From Porphyromonadaceae bacterium UBA7042 (lineage in GTDB: Bacteria; Bacteroidota; Bacteroidia; Bacteroidales; Muribaculaceae): DNA of 64,000 nucleotides. Location of the stretch: NCBI GenBank assembly GCA_002494015.1, contig DLAR01000031.1:1-64000 (forward strand), written 5' to 3'. This document shows, piece after piece, positions 34,802 through 41,488 of the stretch. Position 1 is the stretch's first letter. Every line of letters starts with the position of its first letter. The notes under the pieces are model-generated. The model worked only from the letters and a program-made list of their open reading frames with translations, made no database searches and had not been told where the DNA came from. The translations under genes and the position numbers were made by a program.

Positions 34802-36301
34802 TTACTCCGTGGCAGGGAATTCCTCGGCCGGCGTTGTCTCACGGTTGCGGTGGGCGTCCTTCAGGCGGCGGGACAGGTCGCTTTCGCTCTGTTTTTTAGC
34901 CTTGCTGCCTTGGTTGCGGTTGTCAGAAGGAGTCTGGGATTCAAAAATGTTGCGAATCTGTGCCGCGCGTACTGAATCGGCTGCGGAAATCGAGTCGCGG
35001 CGGGCTTGCTCGACACGGGCCGAGTGGCCGCGATAGATCAATACTGTTGCAATAACGACAACGACTCCGATGATGATGCCGATAATTATGCCGTTCATGC
35101 CGTTGCCGCGTCGTGAGGACGGAGTGTAGTTGCGGCGGGTGGCATTGACGTCAAAGCGACCGTTTCCGCCGTTGCCATTAATCGGCGGCACGGGAGGAAC
35201 CGGCGGCACAGGGGGAGCCGGCGGTTTCACGGGTGTCGGACCGTCGTTCACGGCTACAATATCGATGTCATCATCGCTCAGCAGAATCTCGGGGATGTCA
35301 TTGTCGGTCACCACTCCGTCGCCGGTTACAGGTGGCGGCGGTACAACTGCGTGCCCTTTGCTGTCAAGGTCTTCGAGGAATCGCTCGATAGAGGGGGTGC
35401 GGGTGTTAGGGTCAAATGCCATCGCGTTGATGATGGCCATGCGGGTGGAGGTCGAGAGCTTGGCCGGGAGATAACGGTTTATCCATTCCGGGTTGATCTG
35501 GTCGGCCGCGTCGGGGTCTTTGCCGGTCAATAGGAAAAATAGTGTCGCACCGAGGGCATATATGTCGAGACGAGGGTTGAACGACGAGGTACCGCATGTC
35601 TGCTCGTAGGGGGCGTAACCATAGGTGAATCCGCGCAGTGTGGAACCCACAGTCGCCTTGCCCGAGCGGTCAAAATGGACGGCAGTGCCGAAGTCGATGA
35701 GAACCGGGTATTCGGTGCCGGTAAACTCGTCGCGTTTCATGATGATGTTGCTCGGTTTCAGGTCGAGGTGCAAGAGCCGGTGAGGTTCGCTGTGAAGGAT
35801 TTTCAACGCACCTGCAATCTCTCGGATGATGGCCACGGCATGTTGCTCGTCAAGACGGCCGCCGTTGTCGCGCACATAATTTTCCAGATCGCCGCCGTCG
35901 AGATATTCCATTACATAATAGAATGTGTCGTTGGCGCGGAAAATCTCGTTGACGCGCACGATGCGGTCGCTGAGGGCGCAGATGCCGTGCAGCCGCCGGG
36001 ACTCAAGCTCAAAATCCCGTGCCGAGTTGTTGACCTCGGTACGGGTTGTCTTGGGCGCAATCATCGTCGAGCCGTCGTCGTCACGATAGCATCCTTTCTG
36101 AAAATAGAAAAACTCCTTGATGGCATACTGGCATTTGCGCGGGATGTTTCCGTCATAGACCACCGATGACGCACGGTAGACTATCCCGAAAGCACCTGAG
36201 CCGAGCGCCTCCTCGATGGTGTAGACGTGGTGTTCGGACTGTAGCCGGGTTCCCGGTTTAAGTGCGCTGTCCTGCAAAATACTCGATTGGTTGTCGGACA
36301 T
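34802..36301 (-). CDS. membrane-anchored Ser/Thr protein kinase (Hanks type, non-RD)
   Basis: 499 residues. The cytoplasmic kinase domain (about 28-310) has a glycine loop GSGAFGIVY (34-42), ATP-anchoring Lys62 in YAIKEFF, catalytic loop HLDLKPSN (Asp180) and DFG (203-205). The Arg that usually precedes the catalytic Asp is Leu179, a non-RD arrangement, so activation-loop phosphorylation may not control it. A Pro-rich linker (PPAPPVPPVPPVPP) and a low-complexity region lead to one membrane helix (about 403-423) and a charged roughly 75-residue extracytoplasmic tail. It follows the FHA gene by 27 bases and is probably co-transcribed. The FHA protein is the obvious reader of its products. Confidence 0.9.
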   Translation of the reverse strand: MSDNQSSILQDSALKPGTRLQSEHHVYTIEEALGSGAFGIVYRASSVVYDGNIPRKCQYAIKEFFYFQKGCYRDDDGSTMIAPKTTRTEVNNSARDFELESRRLHGICALSDRIVRVNEIFRANDTFYYVMEYLDGGDLENYVRDNGGRLDEQHAVAIIREIAGALKILHSEPHRLLHLDLKPSNIIMKRDEFTGTEYPVLIDFGTAVHFDRSGKATVGSTLRGFTYGYAPYEQTCGTSSFNPRLDIYALGATLFFLLTGKDPDAADQINPEWINRYLPAKLSTSTRMAIINAMAFDPNTRTPSIERFLEDLDSKGHAVVPPPPVTGDGVVTDNDIPEILLSDDDIDIVAVNDGPTPVKPPAPPVPPVPPVPPINGNGGNGRFDVNATRRNYTPSSRRGNGMNGIIIGIIIGVVVVIATVLIYRGHSARVEQARRDSISAADSVRAAQIRNIFESQTPSDNRNQGSKAKKQSESDLSRRLKDAHRNRETTPAEEFPATE

Positions 36302-36328
36302 TATTTCGTTCTGTTGATTCTGTCGTTT

Positions 36329-36859
36329 TTAGTTGAGAATGAGAAGGGTGGAGCCGAGCATCAGGCGGTCGCCTCGGTTGAGAGCGGCAGGACGTCCCGG
36401 GAAACAAGGTATGTCGTTGATAGTGACGGGATTGGTTGCGTTTAGGACTTCGAGCGTATGGGCAAACCCGCCGGGAACGGCAGTTGTGGTGATTGCTACC
36501 GAGCGGCGTGACATCATTCCGTCGTCGTCAATCTGAATGTCGCTGGGCTGGTAGATGTCGGCGCGGCCGAGTGTCACGGTCCCTTCGGGGAGCACTGCCC
36601 CGGAGCGTCCGTCAATGGGAAGACCGTCGGCTCGGCGCAGATAGTGTGGCACTGCGGGTTCATGTTCAGGAAAGGGGAGCGGAGAGGTGACGGGAGCTTT
36701 GACAGGCGTGGCAGCACACGCCTCGGGCGGGAAATTTATAATCATTACCTTGCCGCAGGCCGGGCAGCGGAGCCGTCCCACTCCTGCCGACGCGGGAGGA
36801 CGCACGCTGAGCGTCATCCCGCAGTCGGGGCAAGTGATTTTGAGGATTTTCTGAGCCAT
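36329..36859 (-). CDS. zinc-ribbon and FHA domain protein
   Basis: 176 residues. The N-terminus is a zinc ribbon with Cys10, Cys13, Cys32 and Cys35 (CPDC, CPAC). After a Pro-rich linker, residues about 80-176 form an FHA domain: VTLGRADIYQPSDIQIDDDG carries the conserved Gly-Arg (98-99). MMSRRSVAI carries the Ser-Arg of the phosphothreonine pocket, though the usual His two residues later is Ser. Cytoplasmic by the absence of a signal peptide. FHA domains bind phosphothreonine, and the kinase gene lies next in the operon. The gene upstream encodes the Gly/Asn-rich protein. Confidence 0.82.
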   Translation of the reverse strand: MAQKILKITCPDCGMTLSVRPPASAGVGRLRCPACGKVMIINFPPEACAATPVKAPVTSPLPFPEHEPAVPHYLRRADGLPIDGRSGAVLPEGTVTLGRADIYQPSDIQIDDDGMMSRRSVAITTTAVPGGFAHTLEVLNATNPVTINDIPCFPGRPAALNRGDRLMLGSTLLILN

Positions 36860-36885
36860 TGTGATGAAACGAGAGGGTGGAAAAA

Positions 36886-37806
36886 TCAGGAGATAATGTC
36901 GCCGCTATAGGCTTCGCCTAGAGAGTCGGTGTGGTCGTTGTCGGCATCGTAGGCCAGATAGTCGGGCGCGGGATTCATGTCGAGGAGCGCGTCGTCTACT
37001 GTCATTTCAAAAGGAGTTCCTTCAGTACTGTCTGCAAATTCGCCGCCATCGGTGATGGTATCAAATGTTCCGTCGCCGGTAGTGTCGACGAGAAAACCTT
37101 CGGCTCCGTTCTCCAGATGGAAGGATGCCTGTGTTGCCTCGGAGCCATCGACCATGTAGACGGTTCCGATTTCATCGAATGTCAGCACGGCATCAGGGTC
37201 GATGTCGAAATCGTCGACTTGCTCCACGTCGAGGATTTCCATCGCGACAAGGTCGGGGTCTTCGGGAGGCAGAACTTTGCCGTCGACGATAATCTGGTCA
37301 ATGTCGATGGGTTCTTCGGGTTCTTCGGGTTTTTCCGGGGTGTGGGGTTCGTCGGGAATGTTATTTCCGCCATTTCCGCTGTTACCGCTGTTGCCTCCGT
37401 TACCGCTGTTGCCTCCGTTACCGGTATTGTTGTCAGAATTGTTGGTGTTCTGGGAGGATGTTCCGGTAGAGCCGGAAGTGCCCTGAATATTGTCTTGGTT
37501 TTCGTGCTGTTCGGCGTGTTGTCCCGATGTCGAGTTTCCGTTATTGCCGTTTCCGGTGTGGCCGGAATTTCCCTGAGTGGCAGAAGCGGCCACGCCGCCT
37601 CCGGCAACCTGTGATGCGATTTCTTCGGGAGTGAGGTTTTCATCGTCGTGGTCTGAGCCGTCGAAAATCTCGTTGGCTGCGGCTACCGCGCCACCTCCCA
37701 AGATTGCGGCACCTCCCATCATCGCGGCACGTTTTGCGGCTTCGTTGTCTTTTGTCGACTTGGTTGCTACACGCTGGGTGTTCTTATTGGTGTTCTGAGT
37801 ATCCAT
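36886..37806 (-). CDS. Gly/Asn-rich acidic protein of unknown function
   Basis: 306 residues, no recognised family. Residues 1-30 are polar and basic with many Thr and Lys (potential kinase substrates). Residues 29-45 are a short Gly/Ala-rich stretch (MMGGAAILGGGAVAAAN) that could be a weak membrane segment. Residues 75-150 are low-complexity Gly/Asn/Ser/Gln, partly built from 18-base DNA repeats. Residues 150-168 are Pro/Glu-rich. Residues 168-306 are strongly acidic, with DxTxDGTFDT at 241-250 and DADNDHTDSLG at 287-297, which resemble calcium-binding loops. No signal peptide. It heads the unit with the FHA and kinase genes and has its own promoter. It may be a phosphorylated scaffold (speculative). 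Confidence 0.65.
   Translation of the reverse strand: MDTQNTNKNTQRVATKSTKDNEAAKRAAMMGGAAILGGGAVAAANEIFDGSDHDDENLTPEEIASQVAGGGVAASATQGNSGHTGNGNNGNSTSGQHAEQHENQDNIQGTSGSTGTSSQNTNNSDNNTGNGGNSGNGGNSGNSGNGGNNIPDEPHTPEKPEEPEEPIDIDQIIVDGKVLPPEDPDLVAMEILDVEQVDDFDIDPDAVLTFDEIGTVYMVDGSEATQASFHLENGAEGFLVDTTGDGTFDTITDGGEFADSTEGTPFEMTVDDALLDMNPAPDYLAYDADNDHTDSLGEAYSGDIIS
37383..37418. repeat. 18-base tandem repeat in the Gly/Asn-rich gene
   Basis: TACCGCTGTTGCCTCCGT is repeated perfectly at 37383-37400 and 37401-37418, with diverged copies on both sides. It encodes GGNSGN units on the minus strand. In frame, so length can vary without loss of the protein. Confidence 0.8.
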
Positions 37807-37845
37807 GATTTTAAATTTTAATTGTTATTGTTTTTGTTTCTGATG

Positions 37846-37877
37846 CAAAGATAATGTGTCGCATCACGGGGAAGCAA
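37846..37877 (-). promoter_or_regulatory. promoter of the Gly/Asn-rich, FHA and kinase unit
   Basis: Minus strand TTG (37877-37875), 21 bases, TATCTTTG (37853-37846), about 40 bases ahead of the ATG. Confidence 0.55.
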
Positions 37878-37927
37878 ATTTTTCAAGGCTTCCGTTTCGG
37901 GTTAGAGGGATTTATTGACGAATCGCC

Positions 37928-38665
37928 CTATTTGGCTGACGAGGGTTCGGCGTCCCAAGTGCAGATGACTTTGTCCATCATGCCGACAGGAGCAATCAGT
38001 TGAGGGTGTTGCTGGTCGTCAGAGCGTTTTACAACGTCGGCAAACACATATTTGAACAGCTCTTTTATCGTTACCTGCTGGTTGCTGTCATAGTCGCCGC
38101 GTCCGCGCATTCCTTTGAGCAGTCCTTTGGTAAAGAATCCTTGTCCTGCGATTGTTGACTCGATGGAAAGTTCGTTTCCACGGCAGGAGGTAAATATGGC
38201 ATATCCTTCTTTGGCCTTAGGCTTTCCGCCGTTATTGAGCTGGTTGACAATCGTTCCGGCCATGCACGCGTCAATGAGTATTATTTTTTCCTTGGCCGCC
38301 GAGCGGTCGAGTAGGGCGAAAAGGTTGGAGTAGGGAACTAATCCGTCACTTGCCAAGAAATTGTTTTCGCAGCCGTGTCCCGAGAAATAGAAAACAACAC
38401 GGTCGTCGGCCTGCGCGCGGTTGCAGATGGCGCGGAGCTTGCTGAGGATGTTTTCTCGGTTGGCATACTTGCTTGTAAGCAGAGTCACGTCAGGGGTCTG
38501 CGTCTTCATCAGTTTGGCAAATGCTTTGGCGTCTTTGGTGGTCTGTGCCAGATTTATGGTTGAGTCGCCATAGTTGGAAACGCCGCACACGAGTACGAAT
38601 GTGCGCGCACCGGCAATGGGTGCGAGCATGACACAGAAAAGCAAAATTAAAAGAAGTCGTTTCAT
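37928..38665 (-). CDS. exported caspase-like protease (peptidase C14 family)
   Basis: 245 residues from the ATG at 38665, which opens a signal peptide (MKRLLLILLFCVMLAPIAGA). A longer reading would overlap the LytTR gene upstream. The caspase fold begins TFVLVCGVSNYGDS. The catalytic His is His97 in FYFSGHGCE and the catalytic Cys is Cys134 in ILIDACMAG, so the dyad is intact. It is small, with little beyond the p20-like core. Export to the periplasm or lipid-free surface is unusual for a group often linked to cytoplasmic cell-death systems. It follows a LytTR gene by 40 bases and precedes the kinase unit. Confidence 0.85.
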   Translation of the reverse strand: MKRLLLILLFCVMLAPIAGARTFVLVCGVSNYGDSTINLAQTTKDAKAFAKLMKTQTPDVTLLTSKYANRENILSKLRAICNRAQADDRVVFYFSGHGCENNFLASDGLVPYSNLFALLDRSAAKEKIILIDACMAGTIVNQLNNGGKPKAKEGYAIFTSCRGNELSIESTIAGQGFFTKGLLKGMRGRGDYDSNQQVTIKELFKYVFADVVKRSDDQQHPQLIAPVGMMDKVICTWDAEPSSAK

Positions 38666-38705
38666 TTTTATGATTATTTCAGTGTGTTGATAAGTCAAGT
38701 AAAGA

Positions 38706-39080
38706 TTATTTGGCACTTGAAGCAAATGCTTGTGCAATCGCCTTTTTGTAGCCTTTGAGCAAGTCTTTGGGCACGGAGAGGGAGTAGGCGTTTTTACCTC
38801 GGTCGCTGAGTGTGAGTTTCTGATTGAGGACGCTGATGCGGGTAAGGTATCGCTGGTTGATTATCAGGCTGCGCCCCATGCGGGCAAAGATGCCGGGACG
38901 GTCCTTGGGCATGGAGTCTCGGATCATGGTTTCAAGGCGTGACAGTCCGAGGGTCAGCAGCAGGGACTGACCTTCGATGTACATTACTTCGGTGTAGTTT
39001 CCCTGAGCCCTGAGATAAGCAACTTTTTCAAGGTCGATGATGATTAGCTCATCACGGGAGTTTATGCATAGTCTTGGCAT
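38706..39080 (-). CDS. stand-alone LytTR DNA-binding domain protein
   Basis: 124 residues, almost entirely a LytTR domain: DLEKVAYLRAQGNYTEVMYIEGQSLLLTLGLSRLE, then FARMGRSLIINQRYLTRIS. The receiver domain of a normal AgrA/LytR response regulator is missing, so no phosphorylation input is visible. It lies 27 bases after the lipoprotein gene and 40 bases before the caspase gene, and is a plausible local regulator of the cluster. Confidence 0.87.
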   Translation of the reverse strand: MPRLCINSRDELIIIDLEKVAYLRAQGNYTEVMYIEGQSLLLTLGLSRLETMIRDSMPKDRPGIFARMGRSLIINQRYLTRISVLNQKLTLSDRGKNAYSLSVPKDLLKGYKKAIAQAFASSAK

Positions 39081-39107
39081 GGCGGTGTGATTTTTATTAA
39101 TAAGGTT

Positions 39108-39962
39108 TTACATGATTTCTTCGGGAGTAAAGGTATCGGTAGCAATGACTTTGTCAGTGCCGTAAAGGACATATTCATAGCAGATTGAGTATCCGTGTCG
39201 TAGCGGGACTGACAGCGAGGGGTCGTCAGTATAGCCGTCATGAAGTGACCCGGCTGTCTCACGGTGGTTTGCGGCAACGTTTTCAGCCAAGTCGGCATAA
39301 TCATCAGCCGTCCCGGGGAGTGACATGACGTATGTGATTTTGCGGCCGACGTGGTCGGTGCGGATTTCGGCGATGTCAATTTCTTCGGAATTATCGGTTA
39401 TGCCGTTTTTGCGGGCGAGATTGATCAGCAAGTCAACTTCGGCTTCGGGTGAGGCGAAAATGCTGTCAAGATACTCTTTGTTAGGGGTAATGGATGCGAT
39501 GACTTTCTCGGTCGCGTCGGGAGTGCCTTTGGTGCCGATAGCAAGGACTACAAATGTCAATGGGGGCCGGGTAAAGGCATATATTTTACCTGAAACCGTT
39601 TCTCCCTCGGCCGTTCCGTCACAGTCGGCGACCAGAGTTTCCATTCCGGCAACAGTGGCAGTGTGGGGTGCGCCGATGTTGAGACCCGGGATTGAGGTCG
39701 AGAAGTTTTCGTTAATCTGCATTGATAGGAGCGATTCGGCACTGTCCTGATACAACGCTCCGAAAGTGACGATTACGTTGTTGCCGTCTATGCTTGAAAT
39801 TGATACGGCCGAGATGATTTCGTTTTCTTCAGCGGGTTCGTCAAGATAGCCTGTCGGGGTATCGAGTGAAAACAGTTGGGTGTTGACATGGTGTGTGTTG
39901 TCACAAGCAGTCAGGAGCATCACCGACACAATGAGTAAAAAGGCTTTATTGAAAAAATTCAT
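39108..39962 (-). CDS. lipoprotein of unknown function in the caspase unit
   Basis: 284 residues. A signal peptide with lipobox (SVMLLTACDN) makes it a lipoprotein. The remainder is two similar halves of mixed alpha/beta character (ISAVSISSIDGNNVIVTFGALYQ in the first, IDIAEIRTDHVGRKITYVMSL in the second), suggesting an internal duplication. No family is recognised. It heads the unit with the LytTR and caspase genes and has a clear promoter (40012-40044). A sensor or inhibitor role for the exported protease is possible but unsupported. Confidence 0.7.
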   Translation of the reverse strand: MNFFNKAFLLIVSVMLLTACDNTHHVNTQLFSLDTPTGYLDEPAEENEIISAVSISSIDGNNVIVTFGALYQDSAESLLSMQINENFSTSIPGLNIGAPHTATVAGMETLVADCDGTAEGETVSGKIYAFTRPPLTFVVLAIGTKGTPDATEKVIASITPNKEYLDSIFASPEAEVDLLINLARKNGITDNSEEIDIAEIRTDHVGRKITYVMSLPGTADDYADLAENVAANHRETAGSLHDGYTDDPSLSVPLRHGYSICYEYVLYGTDKVIATDTFTPEEIM

Positions 39963-40011
39963 GATTAAGCGGTTTTAACGATTGGTTTTGATTGGTTTAA
40001 ATATCGAAAGG

Positions 40012-40044
40012 CAAATATACAAAAAGATTTGGATAGAAACACAA
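40012..40044 (-). promoter_or_regulatory. promoter of the lipoprotein, LytTR and caspase unit
   Basis: Minus strand TTG (40044-40042), 22 bases, TATATTTG (40019-40012), about 50 bases ahead of the ATG. Confidence 0.5.
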
Positions 40045-40118
40045 TAATAGTTAAAATTTTAAACCGTTGCGATGAACTCAATCGCTAAAATCGCTCAATC
40101 GCGATGCTATTAATATGA

Positions 40119-40817
40119 TTATTGAGAGAGCAGGGGAAGGTAGCGGGAGGTGGAGACAACGTGGCCCGAGCGGCTGACGGTTACATGTTTAGTCCCCGAG
40201 GGGTCGGTTTCAAGAGATATGTCGAGTGGGAGGGTCGGTATCGGTATAGAGCTTGTGACGGTCAGTTTCAGCTCGGTGGAAAGTATGTCGATATGGAATC
40301 TCAGCGGAGCTGTTGTGTCGTTGACAATACGCAGGTCTTTGAATCCGTAAAAGACGGTTGCGTCAGTTCCGAGAGGAGCGAAACGTGTCTCATCGGTATA
40401 AAGGTCGACAGAGTGATTGTGTCGCTCGGCTACTTTCCAGCCGGCCAGCAGTGCGGCGTGGTGGATTATGCCTGAAATCTGACACAGGCCGCCTCCGCGG
40501 TCAGTTGTGGCGATTCCGGCGCGGATACTGCGTCCTTCCACGAATCGCGAAGGGTCGTTGGGGTTGCCGACAATGCGCCAGAACGAGAAAGTTTCGTCAG
40601 GCAAGACGATGACCCGGTTTATGAGCCGTGCAGCCTCGCGCAGGTTGTGTTTCTTGGCCTCAAGAGTGGGCGACGGCATGAATGGTTGTGTTAATATAAG
40701 GGTGTGGGGCATGAGGGTAGAGGTGTCGCGTTTCCGGGCAAAGCATGAAGAACTGAGCGCGTCACGGAACCGTGTCGCGGCCATGCGCAGCGTTGATTTC
40801 AGGGCGAGAAGATTCAT
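40119..40817 (-). CDS. VanW family protein
   Basis: 232 residues. The VanW core is visible: ILPDETFSFWRIVG-like opening (here VLPDETFSFWRIVGNP), then RAGIATTDRGGGLCQISGIIHHAALLAG and ERHNHSVDLY. VanW proteins occur with vancomycin-resistance clusters and in many bacteria without them. The biochemical role is not established. No signal peptide is seen. It overlaps the methyltransferase gene by four bases, the last of a tight four-gene operon with two DUF3857 genes. Confidence 0.85.
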   Translation of the reverse strand: MNLLALKSTLRMAATRFRDALSSSCFARKRDTSTLMPHTLILTQPFMPSPTLEAKKHNLREAARLINRVIVLPDETFSFWRIVGNPNDPSRFVEGRSIRAGIATTDRGGGLCQISGIIHHAALLAGWKVAERHNHSVDLYTDETRFAPLGTDATVFYGFKDLRIVNDTTAPLRFHIDILSTELKLTVTSSIPIPTLPLDISLETDPSGTKHVTVSRSGHVVSTSRYLPLLSQ

Positions 40818-41488
40818 TGTCGGGTGAGTTCTACAACAATATAGGAACTGTATTCTTTCAGTGGCGAGCGGGTGAGAACAGAGTCGAAGCCCCGCATGAA
40901 CCGGCGCATAAAGGATGGCAGTCGGTGGACGGGGAGCATCATTATGCCTCCGCTGCGTGAGAGAGAGAAACCGTTGTCACCGGCAAGCGCAGCAACCGAA
41001 GCGATGGACATCGACGTGTCACCATGCCATCCCGAGGGCGGGCGGCGCGCCATGCAGCGGCGCAGGCGGGAGGGGATGTCGAAAATCAGCCGTCCGCCGG
41101 GGTGTAGGAGCCTGTGGGCCTCGGTAAGAATGCCGCTTATTTCATCGATTCCAAGGTGCATCATCAGGTGAAAGGAGTAGATGGTTGAAAACTCGCCGTC
41201 GGCAAACGGGGTGGCGTTTCCGAGCGCGTGTTCAAGACGCATTGCGGGGTGTTTCGCGCGGGCGATTTCAAGCATTTCGCTGCTCGCATCGACTCCGGCA
41301 GTGGCAAAGTCGAGCAACCGTCCTGTGCCACAGGCGATTTCAAGGGTCTTCTCCCCCTCGTCTCCGACTTTCCACCTTCTTAGCAACTGCCGTTCCTGCG
41401 TGTCAATATACTGTCCGTAGGAATTACCGAATCGGTCATCGTCATATTGCCGCGCAATACGGTCGTAATAATCAACAACTTGGTTCAT
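40814..41488 (-). CDS. class I SAM-dependent methyltransferase
   Basis: About 224 residues from the ATG at 41488, which overlaps the DUF3857 gene stop by four bases. A longer reading to a TTG adds 24 residues without domain character. It opens VVDYYDRIARQYDDDRFGN, and the SAM-binding motif is EKTLEIACGTGRLLDFA followed by GVDASSEMLEIARAKHP. SFHLMMHLGIDEISGIL is motif IV-like. The acceptor is unknown: a quinone, lipid or small molecule is typical for this subgroup. Coupled by overlap to both neighbours. Confidence 0.85.
   Translation of the reverse strand: MNQVVDYYDRIARQYDDDRFGNSYGQYIDTQERQLLRRWKVGDEGEKTLEIACGTGRLLDFATAGVDASSEMLEIARAKHPAMRLEHALGNATPFADGEFSTIYSFHLMMHLGIDEISGILTEAHRLLHPGGRLIFDIPSRLRRCMARRPPSGWHGDTSMSIASVAALAGDNGFSLSRSGGIMMLPVHRLPSFMRRFMRGFDSVLTRSPLKEYSSYIVVELTRQ

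Noticed and set aside
37373..37435. Possible CRISPR array in the repeated stretch
   Set aside because: The repeats are short, directly adjacent and in frame within a Gly/Asn-rich gene. There are no spacers.
40060..40118. Clustered AATCGC/GCGAT units downstream of VanW as a terminator
   Set aside because: The best stem is only five base pairs with no T-tract, so it is too weak to call.
40119..40817. VanW gene as evidence of a vancomycin-resistance cluster
   Set aside because: No vanR/S/H/A/X-like genes nearby. VanW occurs widely without resistance.
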